A DNA stretch of 64,000 nucleotides from Planctomycetota bacterium (lineage in GTDB: Bacteria > Planctomycetota > Planctomycetia > Pirellulales > Thermoguttaceae). Of the stretch, positions 16,474 to 25,104 are shown one piece after another. The translations under genes and the position numbers were made by a program. Numbering within the stretch: position 1 is the first letter of the stretch; each line of letters begins with the position of its first letter. The notes beneath the pieces are model-generated. The model did not search any database. It had not been told where the DNA came from and saw only the letters and a list, made by a program, of their open reading frames with translations. The stretch is taken from NCBI GenBank assembly GCA_029550925.1, contig JAKPGL010000111.1, positions 1 to 64,000 on the forward strand, read 5' to 3'.

Positions 16474-19467
16474 TTAGTACACCGGTCCCTGGGAGGCTGC
16501 TTTAGGCAAACGGACAATTTCTGGCGGTGCAGATCGCTGCTTGGGGCCGACGGCTATCCCACCCCAACCGTCTTCAATGACAAACTGCGTAATCATCAAC
16601 TCTCGCATCCGTGGGTCGGGGCTGATATTTTCCGGCGAGATGAGCAGGGGTTTTTCCTTGTCGAATGCTTTGCCGAATAAACCGCGCAGGCCGATCTGCG
16701 AACGCATGTCTAAATCGCCTCGAAGGTGGACCACGCCGTCACGCACCAACCGGGCCTGCGTGCCGTCGATCTCTGGGCGGTAAAAAGCGCAGACCTGAAA
16801 ATTGCTCCATTCGTTCTGACCTTTGCGGAGATAGGCGATCGACAAGGAAATGGAAAATCGTCCGTTTTGGAACCGAATAACCACCGGGTCCTGTTGGGCA
16901 AAGGTCAGACACACGTCATCATGTTCGGTCTTGCGTTGGGCGAATTCGGGCCGATGAAGTCGGTCGGCCGCCCACTGGCGAAGTTCCGGCAGCGTAAAGG
17001 TCCGGCCTGCCAGGTCCAACCGATCCAGGAAATTGTTGACGGCCGACTCGTGTACTTGGAAGCTGGCCAGACTGTCGCTGGGCGCCCACGGACGCGGAGT
17101 ATTGGCCCCCAGTTGGTCCGGGCCGCCGATCCGCAAACGCATGGTGATCCGTTGGGAATCCGTCTTGGCTTCGACCATTTCCGGCCCAAGGCCCAAGGCA
17201 GCCATCGGACCTAGAATCTGGTCTTGAAATCGGCGGGAGACGGTCGTAAGTCGGGCGTCCGCTTCTGCATCGATTTGGGCTTTTGCACGGGCCTTCAGTT
17301 TTGCCTCGATTTCCCGATTGGCTTCCCAACGACGAGCCTCATGCTGCGAGCGGGCCACTTCCTGAACGATCGAACCCAACAGCGGAATCGGATCAAAATC
17401 CGTCTCCAGCCCTCGTAACCGGGTGGAATTGCGAACCTCCACCTCGGCCGGCCAAAGCCGAATCCCAAACGTCCCGACTTCTAAAGGCTTGCGAGCCACA
17501 TACACGGCGTCGCTCCGATTGTAGAAAATGGCCGGCCCCTGATACGCCGTCGTCATCGAAGAAACCCGGCCGGTTACTTCCAAAGCCAATCGGACCCGAG
17601 CCGGGTCCGGGATCGTCCGCATCGCCACATCGGTAAATACCAGGCTGCGGCCTCGGACCGGCACGCCGAGAACTGTGTCGGCAACCCATTGATACTCCGG
17701 GTCCCGGAGCGGAATGAGCCGATTCAGTAAATCCTCCGTGATCACGATCCGTAGATTAGCGTTCTGATAATGATAGTGAAGTCGTTCTCCCAGCGCCCGA
17801 CGAGCGGGATGGGCGGAAAAGAGGAGTCGCTGACAATCGGCGGCCAATCGCTGTGCGTCGCTAGGCTGAGCCGTTGCTTCGTAAGCCTCCACATGGGCAA
17901 GTACTTCAGGGGTCTCGGGGGCGGGTTCGATCGCCCAGGCCCGAAGATGCCGTTGCACCACGCCGCCCGGCCCCATATTCAAAAAACCTTGCTGCTCCGG
18001 GGCCAATCCGCGTCGTGTGAAACGTTCTAAAATCCGGCGAGCCAACGCCCGACGATCCGCCGAAGAAATCTGCTCCCGCCGCGCTAGCAACTCCCGAAGC
18101 GAATCAAGTAAAAGATATCGGCGCCAAGCCCGCCCCTCCGGCGAGACCGCGGTCAGCCGATCCAACTCCTGCACCGCCTGAGTAAGCTCGTTCCAATCCG
18201 CCTCGGAAAGGTCCTTCGGTCCAAGGTCCTCCATCAGCGGCGGCTCTCGAAGCCAATAAGTCCATAAATCCAAACGCCGATACAAACCAAAACGCGCCTG
18301 ACGAAAATTACGAAGCGTCCGACGGTCGGTCAGCATCGGCTCCAGACGATCGCTTTCCCGACCCAATTGGGTGAGTCGATTTAAGATCATCCCCGCCTCC
18401 GGACTCCGCCGCTCCAATAGAGGCGTTAACCCACGCACATCCGCCAGCACTTGCCGGGCCCAAGGCCCCGCCTGGGGATCGTCGGCAATCGTCTCCAATT
18501 GAGCGATCAAAGCCCGAGGCGTCCAAGGCGGACCGGCTTGCTCCGGCGCCGCCTCACCGGATTCCGAAGAAAAACTCCCCGTTTCGGAATTTCCAGCGGG
18601 TTCGCCGGGGGGCGTTTCGCCCGCTGTTTTCGTATCTGTACCTTGGGCCGGTGCAGGGCCGGAGAGCGCGGACGGCTCTCTTTCAGGTCCAGCCATCCGG
18701 AGGATTGGCGTCCCGGAAGAGGACGACGATGGGCTGGTTTTCTCCGGCGGCGAGGCAATGGTTTCTTTCTTTGGGTGCTCGGCGATTGGAGCAAGAGAAG
18801 AGACGGCTAATTTTTCGGCGTCTGGATTGGTAGGAAGAGGCCCCTCTGGCGAAGGTCTTCTCAATTCCGGGCCATTGCTTTCTGCCCGAATGTTTTCACC
18901 CTGACGGGCCGGGCCGACAACCGAAGAGTTTTCCGATGGTAAAGCGACGGCCGGTTCGGACTGCTCAGAAGGCGACGCCGAAACAGGCTCCCATCCTGCC
19001 CTCAATGGATTACCGGAAGCACCCGTAGGTTTCAATTCGGGACCTAGTGGGTTTCCCACACGTTCCGACGGAGTAACAATCACTCCCTCGGTAGGTGTTT
19101 TTAGTTCGACGGCTTTCTCCGGCGATGTCGCGGTTTGTTCTCTATTCTGAGGATTGGTCTGCTCGCTACTCTGGAGTTGCGGCGGCAGCAATTTCTCCGC
19201 TTTTTCCGAAACCCGCGCCGCGGATTCCAAGACGGAAGGCGGCGCCCCTTCCGATCGGACAGCGCTGCTCGTACCAGAATGTTCCGAGGCAACGGCTTTC
19301 GCGCCCGGAGACTTGGTTAAACTGGCTGAGGAATGGGCAACTCCATTTGGATGTACTTTTCGTTCCCAAGACCTCGGCGCAGTAACCGTCAACACAAACA
19401 GGCTGACCAAAATACACAAAATTGGCCAAATGGTGTCCCGCTTTTGCCAACTCATAAAAGGCTGCAT
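16474..19467 (-). CDS. 997-aa anchored protein of unknown function
   Basis: The protein begins with a short N terminus and one hydrophobic segment (about 14-31), so it is probably anchored in the inner membrane with the bulk outside. Residues about 40-330 are a long Pro/Ser/Glu/Thr-rich low-complexity region. Residues 330-997 look folded: helical at first (ALIAQLETIADDPQAGPWARQV, RRYLLLDSLRELLARREQI), then a beta-rich part with VHESAVNNFLDRLDLAGRTF and repeated polar strands. No family is recognised. It could be a cell-envelope scaffold. The start is the ATG at 19467; a second Met four codons later is equally possible. Confidence 0.75.
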   Translation of the reverse strand: MQPFMSWQKRDTIWPILCILVSLFVLTVTAPRSWERKVHPNGVAHSSASLTKSPGAKAVASEHSGTSSAVRSEGAPPSVLESAARVSEKAEKLLPPQLQSSEQTNPQNREQTATSPEKAVELKTPTEGVIVTPSERVGNPLGPELKPTGASGNPLRAGWEPVSASPSEQSEPAVALPSENSSVVGPARQGENIRAESNGPELRRPSPEGPLPTNPDAEKLAVSSLAPIAEHPKKETIASPPEKTSPSSSSSGTPILRMAGPEREPSALSGPAPAQGTDTKTAGETPPGEPAGNSETGSFSSESGEAAPEQAGPPWTPRALIAQLETIADDPQAGPWARQVLADVRGLTPLLERRSPEAGMILNRLTQLGRESDRLEPMLTDRRTLRNFRQARFGLYRRLDLWTYWLREPPLMEDLGPKDLSEADWNELTQAVQELDRLTAVSPEGRAWRRYLLLDSLRELLARREQISSADRRALARRILERFTRRGLAPEQQGFLNMGPGGVVQRHLRAWAIEPAPETPEVLAHVEAYEATAQPSDAQRLAADCQRLLFSAHPARRALGERLHYHYQNANLRIVITEDLLNRLIPLRDPEYQWVADTVLGVPVRGRSLVFTDVAMRTIPDPARVRLALEVTGRVSSMTTAYQGPAIFYNRSDAVYVARKPLEVGTFGIRLWPAEVEVRNSTRLRGLETDFDPIPLLGSIVQEVARSQHEARRWEANREIEAKLKARAKAQIDAEADARLTTVSRRFQDQILGPMAALGLGPEMVEAKTDSQRITMRLRIGGPDQLGANTPRPWAPSDSLASFQVHESAVNNFLDRLDLAGRTFTLPELRQWAADRLHRPEFAQRKTEHDDVCLTFAQQDPVVIRFQNGRFSISLSIAYLRKGQNEWSNFQVCAFYRPEIDGTQARLVRDGVVHLRGDLDMRSQIGLRGLFGKAFDKEKPLLISPENISPDPRMRELMITQFVIEDGWGGIAVGPKQRSAPPEIVRLPKAASQGPVY

Positions 19468-20638
19468 CGCCTATATGGAAATGAAGTGCAAAGCCACAAC
19501 TTCCGCCATTCGACGCCGATATTCCTCCACTCTTGGATGTGTCCACCGTCTGTCCAAACGGCACTTAAGCCCGTCGGACAGACTGGGCTACCACCCACAC
19601 TTTGCTTCCTTGCCCGGAGAGATACTGAAAATAACCCTTTTGTGGTAAAAGAGCCTTGGCAGTGGTTTGTCCAACCGGCTAAAGGGTGCTTTTGCGGAAG
19701 TTTCCCTATCTTTGGTAAAATCGGTCTTTTGAAAAAATAAAAAGGATTTTTTCCTTTATTTATGGATCAAGTTGTCTGGGTGGAAGACCTTTTATATAAG
19801 CAGGAGAAAATGTTCTTAAATTGGAAAATAGATAAAATAGGAAATCTGGAAAATAAAATGGTGTTTGTAATGTTGCAAAACATGCCTTGTTATGAAAATA
19901 CCTGCTTCAATTTCTCCCTATCGACTTCCTACCGAAATTTCATAGGGGGCTGAACTGGCAGGCCACCTTCTACCAAAGAACTTTCCAATCCACAACCTCA
20001 AAGATCGAAATTGATCAGCCTGCCGGACTTCTAGGAAAGGGAATCCCCTGGTCTATCCCTCCGGATCAATACTTCAATCCCCCAAAAAGTGGCGGGGGGT
20101 TCGGAATGTTTTCCTAGATGGGCATCTATTACCACATCTATAGACAAAAGGCGGATTGGGAGGAGTTTCTGAGGGTATGGCAAAATGCAGAGAATGGGAA
20201 ATTCGGGTAAAGCAGTTTCAGGAGATTTTTTTCCCAAGGTTCCCCATGAAGCCTCTGGATCGGTCATAATGGGAATGGAGACCTCCTACGGTCCCTCGGA
20301 CTCAGGGTCGATACCCAGAATCTTCCCTAGCTCCTAGGATTGAAGAGAGGAATGGAGAGACATTTTTTTCCATTGCCCTAAAGAGAGACAGCCAGTTTGA
20401 AATCCCCCGGGTAGTTCCGAACAGGTTCCGTTGTGAGACTTCAACCACTATAGCCCGAAGCTGGCATCATGATGCTATCGCAAGCGGTTGTAGCTCGGAG
20501 GCGACAACGTAACCGGCTCAGTAGTTCCATCCAGGGAAGGGCATACTCCTTCCAGAAGCCCATCAGCGCCTAGTGAAGAAGCTGCTGGGAAGTGTCCTTT
20601 TTGCAGGAAGTATTTTTTCTGGCCGACTAGGAGTGAAG
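19468..20638. other. 1.17-kb intergenic region with an AT-rich block and a structured segment
   Basis: This is the largest gap. 19730-19930 is much richer in A/T than its surroundings and has an open frame (19762-19953) with no good ribosome site, not called. 20411-20553 holds a candidate structured RNA described separately. The rest shows no gene. A difference in base composition hints at past insertion. Confidence 0.5.
20411..20553 (+). ncRNA. Candidate structured RNA upstream of the GNAT gene
   Basis: Three nested pairings are visible. 20424-20434 pairs with 20504-20514 (10 of 11), CAACC (20442-20446) with GGTTG (20486-20490), and ATAGC (20450-20454) with GCTAT (20474-20478); the apex has the palindrome GCATCATGATGC. 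A further hairpin GGAAGG/CCTTCC lies at 20535-20553. The whole is flanked by near-repeats starting GTAGTTCC at 20411 and 20521. No known RNA family was recognised; it could be a leader of the gene at 20639 or a separate small RNA. Confidence 0.35.
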
Positions 20639-21748
20639 ATGACGCAGTTTTTGATCGAACTGGCCAAACCTTCGGATGATGCGGAGTTGCAGAACCTAGC
20701 CGTCGAACAGATCAGGAGCGGTTCGGCGACGGTGTATTTCCGCCATCAACCAAGCTTTTTCCAGAGTGTGCGTGTCCAGGGGCCGGTCAATCAGATCGGC
20801 GTGGTGCGGGACAGCCAGACCGATCGGATTGTGGGTTGGGGGATTCGTTCGATCCGAGCGGCCTACATGAATGGAATGGCGGCTAATTTAGGATATTTGG
20901 GCGGCGTGTGGATTGATCCGAGCGTTCGGAGCGGAATGCTTTTGGCCCGGATATATCGAAGTTTTTACGAATTGCATCGGGATCGGCAAACCCAGCTCTA
21001 TCTTACGACGATTCCGGAAGACGCCTACCAGATTCGGCAGCTTTTGGCCAGTGGTCGAGCAGGTCTGCCTTATTACGACGATTGGGGGCGTTATTACGCC
21101 GTGGGGATTCGGACAACCACGGCCGGAGGGCGTTCTTCCGGCCCCATCGAGGTCGTTCGAGCCGACGCCTCGCACATCCAGCAGATCGAAGAATGTCTCA
21201 GCCAGCATGGTCCGCGTCGGCAGTTTTTTCCCTGTTTTATTGCGAACGATTTTTTGAGCGGCGTGCCGCATCTGCGGGACCTGCACACAAAGGACTTTTA
21301 CTTGGCCCTGGAACAAGGACGGGTGGTTGGAGCGGCGGCTTTGTGGAACCAAACGGCTTTCCGGCAATTGGTGCTGGCCGGTTATCGGGGCTGGCGGCGG
21401 ATGTATGAGGCCATCGTGCAGCGAGTTCGCAGCTACCTGCGAAGACCAGCAGGCTTCCGTCCGGGGCAGGAAATCCCATATCGTTTCTTGAGTTTTTTGA
21501 CGATCCAGGAGGATCGACGCGACGTATTTCGGGTGTTGTTAGAGACTTTATCCCACGAGTCCGCCGAAACGGGGGCCTGTTGTCTTTTGGCCGGTTTTCA
21601 CGAAAAAGACCCCCTGCTGCCGGAAGTGTGGCGTCATCGGCCTTATGTGCATTGCCGCCGTCTGTATCTGGTCTATTGGGAGGATGGGATCGACTTTTGT
21701 CGATCTCTTCAGGACTTAGTTCCTTACGTGGAACTAGCGACCTTGTAG
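20639..21748 (+). CDS. GNAT-family acetyltransferase-like protein
   Basis: The ATG at 20639 follows AGGAGTGA, so the product has 369 aa; an earlier Met at 20573 lacks a site. Residues about 5-150 look like a GNAT domain: NQIGVVRDSQTDRIVGWGIRSI, then LGYLGGVWIDPSVRSGMLLARIY, where the loop before LLARIYRSF is the acetyl-CoA pyrophosphate-binding region. A second, more divergent GNAT-like half follows (FLSFLTIQEDRRDVFRVLLETL). The acceptor is unknown. It is a single gene downstream of a long non-coding stretch. Confidence 0.7.
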   Translation: MTQFLIELAKPSDDAELQNLAVEQIRSGSATVYFRHQPSFFQSVRVQGPVNQIGVVRDSQTDRIVGWGIRSIRAAYMNGMAANLGYLGGVWIDPSVRSGMLLARIYRSFYELHRDRQTQLYLTTIPEDAYQIRQLLASGRAGLPYYDDWGRYYAVGIRTTTAGGRSSGPIEVVRADASHIQQIEECLSQHGPRRQFFPCFIANDFLSGVPHLRDLHTKDFYLALEQGRVVGAAALWNQTAFRQLVLAGYRGWRRMYEAIVQRVRSYLRRPAGFRPGQEIPYRFLSFLTIQEDRRDVFRVLLETLSHESAETGACCLLAGFHEKDPLLPEVWRHRPYVHCRRLYLVYWEDGIDFCRSLQDLVPYVELATL

Positions 21749-21861
21749 ATGGTCGGCCCTATTGGGAAAGACAAACTAACAGGGCAGGGGCAGAGACCCT
21801 AGCCTATTGGGAAAAGGAGAACTTTTGTCCTTTCCCCCCCGGCGGACGCGATGGTTTCCCC

Positions 21862-22131
21862 TTAGGCGGCGGCGCGGGCAGGCTTTTTCTCCTGGAACAA
21901 ATTGATAGTGCAGAGCATTCGGCCCTGCCCGTCGTAGAATTGGAGGATCCCCACTTCCACAAGCCACATCGCCATGAAATTGGCGACGCGATACGATCGG
22001 GCCAAATAGCGCCCCTCTCGAAGGAGAATGGTTTCCGCCAGGTTTTCCAGGGTCTGTTCCGACAGGCCCAGATGGAGAAAGGTGTGCTCGACTAACTGCC
22101 GAACTTCCCAAGCCGGTGGGTTCAGCCTCAT
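21862..22131 (-). CDS. Small unknown protein, 89 aa
   Basis: The ATG at 22131 has CAGGAGG at 9-base spacing, which decides the start over an in-frame TTG at 22140. The product (MRLNPPAWEVRQLVEHTFLH...) is mainly helical, with RYLARSYRVANFMAMWLVEVGILQFY and a basic/Ala tail. No family or membrane segment is evident. The strong ribosome site supports a real gene. It converges with the GNAT gene stop 113 bases away. Confidence 0.6.
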   Translation of the reverse strand: MRLNPPAWEVRQLVEHTFLHLGLSEQTLENLAETILLREGRYLARSYRVANFMAMWLVEVGILQFYDGQGRMLCTINLFQEKKPARAAA

Positions 22132-22664
22132 ACTTTGCAACCTCCTGTTGCCTTAAGGACGGCTTCCTGCCAAAAGCGTTGGAGAAAATTTACCTGAAAA
22201 GGGCCTAAAGAGAAAGAGGAAATTCTATCTTCTTGCTAGCCTCCCCCTAGGATAGGGATTCCCCCCAAGGAGTTGAACAAGGAGCTTTTCAGGGGGTAAA
22301 TCCTTTTTTAACCCCAAGGAAGTTTTTGGGCTGAAAAAGGGATTTTTTCCCAAATTTTCCCCAACCAACCTGCTCCGAATGGCGTAATAGAGTAAAACAG
22401 TCCGTAACCGATCCGTGGGGAAAGGTCGTTAATCACCAGATCGGTCTAAAAAAGAGGGTGCATTGGCCGATTCCGATTAACCTTCCTAATTTTTTTAATC
22501 GTTATAATCGCACCTTGGCTCACTAAAATACGGACAACTCCCCCTCCCAAGGACAGTGAAAGATTTGACAAACCCTTCCCTGGGTGGATATAATACAAGC
22601 AAAAATAGGCAGAAATTATGCCTTTTCCCTCTTTTGAGGGGGAACACGCCAAAGGACCCCTCTC
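22132..22664. other. 533-bp gap with the csrA promoter; GGA-rich
   Basis: Divergent genes flank this stretch. It contains the csrA promoter at 22565-22594 and many GGA triplets between 22200 and 22430 (for example AAGGAG twice near 22280). No open frame with a ribosome site was found. Confidence 0.45.
22565..22594 (+). promoter_or_regulatory. Near-consensus sigma-70 promoter of csrA
   Basis: TTGACA (22565-22570) and TATAAT (22589-22594) both match the consensus in all six positions, with an 18-base spacer. Transcription would start near 22601, leaving a leader of about 64 bases before the csrA ATG at 22665. Confidence 0.8.
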
Positions 22665-22841
22665 ATGTTGGTCATTACCCGGAGACCTTCTGAGTCGATC
22701 GTCATCCGCGACGACATCATTGTAACGGTGGTCTCAGTCCGGGGGGATAAAGTCCGTTTGGGCATTGAAGCCCCGAAAGAGATCACGGTCCATCGGAAAG
22801 AAGTGTACGAAGCGATTCGACGCTCAGAAAAGCCGGCATAA
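22665..22841 (+). CDS. csrA: Carbon storage regulator CsrA
   Basis: A 58-codon frame encodes [20 protein letters not shown], then [27 protein letters not shown], the full CsrA/RsmA signature. The protein is a dimeric RNA-binding regulator that binds GGA loops in mRNA leaders. The conserved N-terminal strand (LVITRR) and the C-terminal VHRKEV, both in the RNA-binding surface, are present. The ribosome site AAAGGA is itself a GGA motif, so autoregulation is possible (inference). The gene is monocistronic behind a very strong promoter and followed by a hairpin at 23006. Planctomycetes commonly carry csrA away from flagellar genes. Confidence 0.96.
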   Translation: MLVITRRPSESIVIRDDIIVTVVSVRGDKVRLGIEAPKEITVHRKEVYEAIRRSEKPA

Positions 22842-23005
22842 ACTCTTCCGTAGCCTCCCGATGGAGTAGAGGCCCAACTTTTGGGCGTCTCCGCCGGCAA
22901 GATCGGGGTGTTTCTTTTTCAAAGCCTCGAAGGTTCTGTGGGAACCCTTTTCCGCCGGGAAGGCAAAACTTCCTAACGGCTCAACGACCCTTCTTGGCAT
23001 TTGGG

Positions 23006-23027
23006 CCTCCGATTCGGAGGGTTTTTG
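23006..23027 (+). terminator. Hairpin with T-run downstream of csrA
   Basis: CCTCCG-ATT-CGGAGG (23006-23020) is followed by GTTTTTGGGG. It lies 165 bases after the csrA stop and is the first terminator-like structure on that strand. Confidence 0.65.
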
Positions 23028-23112
23028 GGGACCTTTCGGCCGAGTGGAGTACTTTGGCATCCCCGCGAAGGCGTCCCCGATCCCCGGTTCCAGGGAGAGG
23101 CCGTAAAGAAGC

Positions 23113-23141
23113 CTGGATTCCCGCTTGCGCGGGAATGACAA
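23113..23141. repeat. Dispersed REP-like palindrome, copy 2
   Basis: CTGGATTCCCGC, a four-base loop region, then GCGGGAATGACA; stem is better conserved here than in copies at 15404 and 63719. It directly abuts the short tandem array at 23142. Confidence 0.75.
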
Positions 23142-23260
23142 CTTAGGGGGCTTTCTCTGCCTAGGGGGCTCTCCCTAGGGGCTTTATCTGCCTAGGGGCT
23201 TTCTCCCCGCGCTTTCTTCCCGGGTTTTCACCCACGGTTTTCACCCCGGATTTTCTACCC
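23142..23260. repeat. Two short degenerate tandem arrays
   Basis: 23142-23206 holds four units of 14-19 bp built on CTAGGGGGCTTTCTCTGC. 23222-23260 holds three 13-bp units (GGGTTTTCACCCA, CGGTTTTCACCCC, GGATTTTCTACCC). Both are imperfect and directly follow the palindrome. Confidence 0.6.
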
Positions 23261-23414
23261 AGAAAAACTGATGTGCCGGCCTTCGGCTGGAATGTTACGA
23301 ACCTTCAGAGCCTTAGAGGTTCTAAAACAGACATCTGTTGTAGGCAGAACGTTCCTCCGAACGACTCTTTGGTGAAAGGCCGTCGTGGGAAAAAGATTCT
23401 GGATTTTTCACGCC

Positions 23415-23666
23415 TTAGGGATTGCTGGGCGTGTAGGCGCCGGGGCCGGGAACGACCGTCGTGGTAGGAGCGGCTGTTGCAGCGGGGCCGGGGGCGCAAG
23501 GCGAACAGGTGGACGGCGCCGCATTGATCATGGGACCACACGGATCGACAATCACCGGTTCCGCCTCCTGCCGCCACCAAACTCCTCGGAATAGTCGGCA
23601 TTGTCGGCAGCCAGCCGCAGAAAGCGTCAAAATCCCTATAACCATCAATAGTAGAATTTTTTTCAT
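23415..23666 (-). CDS. Small lipoprotein, 83 aa
   Basis: The ATG at 23666 is preceded by GGGAGAAACGGAAA and starts a lysine-led signal with lipobox (LSAAG/C, Cys20). The mature part begins RQCRLFRGVWWR and then becomes Pro/Ala/Thr-rich with a few Cys (DPCGPMI, STCSPCAPG). Such short Cys/Pro lipoproteins are frequent in planctomycetes and uncharacterised. An upstream in-frame start would add 18 residues before the signal and is rejected. Confidence 0.75.
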   Translation of the reverse strand: MKKILLLMVIGILTLSAAGCRQCRLFRGVWWRQEAEPVIVDPCGPMINAAPSTCSPCAPGPAATAAPTTTVVPGPGAYTPSNP

Positions 23667-24008
23667 TTTCCGTTTCTCCCTAACAGTAGGAACAAACTTT
23701 GGTCGAGAGGTTGTCGCCAAGCAACTCTACACCATAAAAACGGATGTGCAAGTGCAACAGATGATTTTTTGCTGCTTTTTCTATTTCCCTTAACCTCTCG
23801 AGGTTGAATAAAGGCTACAATTGAATATCCAGGATGAGGGCCTTTGGGAAGTACCTGGAAGAACCCGGGGGAGAAATTGCCTCCGTCCTCGAAAGCCGGG
23901 GGATAGTTCCTGGTTTTCCGATGGCTGTCGCCTTTTGTCCCCGCTGCACGGAGTCGTTTTTCCTTTTCGCTGTAAGACGCCATAGAGCCTCCACCGGAGC
24001 AAACGGCC
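23667..24008. other. 342-bp divergent intergenic region
   Basis: Upstream of the lipoprotein (minus) and of the hydrolase (plus). It has a palindrome AACCTC-TC-GAGGTT at 23792-23805. Overlapping open frames lack ribosome sites and are not called. Confidence 0.4.
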
Positions 24009-25073
24009 ATGAGGAAAGGCAGGCTGGACTATCGAATGGGGATCGGCTATTACGTGCAAATGATGGCGAGGATGGCTGCGGCGGTTTTATTGGCCGAATG
24101 GCCGGCCGGTGGGGCATGTTGGGCCGAGGGTTCTTCGCCCAGCACCCAGCCGCCTGTTCAACAAACCGGCGGAGGAGAAGGCGGCCTCAAGGGAGAGGTG
24201 TGGCTCGTCAGTACTCGAGAGGCGACTTGGGAGACCGCTTTGGAAGAGGCCGTCCAGACGATTCACTATTGGCGGCTGCAATCTCCAGAGAAATGGGAAG
24301 CCGTGGAGGGGGATGTGTTTTTTTCCCGAATGGCTTCTGCTACGCCGACGGTGATTTACATTCACGGGAATCGGGCGGATTCGGCCGCTGCGATTGAGCA
24401 GGCGTGGGTGATCTATCAGGGGGTTTGCGACGCCGGGGGAGACCGGCGGTTTCGGCTGGTGATTTGGTCCTGGCCTGCGGAGCGGATTTCCGCGCGGGCC
24501 TTGACCGATCTTCGTTTCAAAGCGGCCCGGAGCGATGTGGAGGCCTATCTGTTGGCTTGGCACCTGAAACGAGCAGATTCTTCGGCCCCGATCCTGCTTG
24601 TTGGGTATAGTTTTGGCGCCCGGGTGATTACGGGAGCATTGCATCTGTTAGGGGGCGGACGGATCATGGGCCGATCGCTCAATGATGCCGATTCCGGGAG
24701 CGATTCCGGCTCTAAGGGGCGGTTTCGGGCGGTTTTGGTAGCGTCGGCCATCGGCAACGACTGGCTCCTGCCTGGAGGACGCCACGATCGGGCCTTATTT
24801 CCGCTGGAGAAGATGCTTGTTACCGTTAACTGCGCGGACCCGGCCCTGCGGTGGTATCGTGGATTAGAACGTTGCGACAGCCCGGCTTTGGGGCGCACCG
24901 GCCCTGTGCTGGTAAATGGCTCCGACAGTCTAAGGGACAAAGTCGAGTCCATCTCTGTGGTTGATTCGGTAGGTAAACAGCATGATTGCCGGGCATATCT
25001 CCTGGCCCCTGAACTTCAAGCCCGTTTGCCGGTCTATCTTTTCGGCCCTGGGAAAACTGCCAAAGGACCGTAA
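24009..25073 (+). CDS. Secreted alpha/beta hydrolase, DUF900-like
   Basis: The 354-aa protein has a basic N terminus and hydrophobic segment (about 12-40), suggesting a signal or anchor, and a Gly/Gln-rich linker. The hydrolase core shows VIYIHGNRADSAAAIEQAW (oxyanion strand and loop), FRLVIWSWPAER and the nucleophile elbow GYSFGAR, where Ser is the likely nucleophile. This is the pattern of DUF900-type alpha/beta hydrolases; substrate unknown. GGAG lies 10 bases before the ATG. It is followed 31 bases later by an aminotransferase gene on the same strand. Confidence 0.75.
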   Translation: MRKGRLDYRMGIGYYVQMMARMAAAVLLAEWPAGGACWAEGSSPSTQPPVQQTGGGEGGLKGEVWLVSTREATWETALEEAVQTIHYWRLQSPEKWEAVEGDVFFSRMASATPTVIYIHGNRADSAAAIEQAWVIYQGVCDAGGDRRFRLVIWSWPAERISARALTDLRFKAARSDVEAYLLAWHLKRADSSAPILLVGYSFGARVITGALHLLGGGRIMGRSLNDADSGSDSGSKGRFRAVLVASAIGNDWLLPGGRHDRALFPLEKMLVTVNCADPALRWYRGLERCDSPALGRTGPVLVNGSDSLRDKVESISVVDSVGKQHDCRAYLLAPELQARLPVYLFGPGKTAKGP

Positions 25074-25104
25074 CTAGCACTTGCCGCCGGAAGGTTTTCT
25101 CCTT

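Larger units (their letters stand above)
22842..23414. other. 573-bp gap with terminator and repeats
   Basis: It holds a terminator (23006-23027), the dispersed palindrome (23113-23141) and short tandem arrays (23142-23260). An open frame on the minus strand reads through the palindrome as SFPRKRESR and is not a gene. Confidence 0.55.

Noticed and set aside
19470-19530. Possible second c-di-GMP riboswitch (TGCAAAGCC near 19487)
   Set aside because: Only the GCAAAGCC piece is present; the GGCAAACC partner and tetraloop hairpin are missing and no gene is placed downstream on that strand.
19762-19953. 63-codon open frame in the AT-rich block
   Set aside because: No ribosome site at suitable distance and no recognisable domain; A/T-rich chance frame is more likely.
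22824-23141. Minus-strand open frame starting MSFPRKRESR
   Set aside because: Spurious translation of the REP-like palindrome; overlaps the csrA 3' end and terminator.
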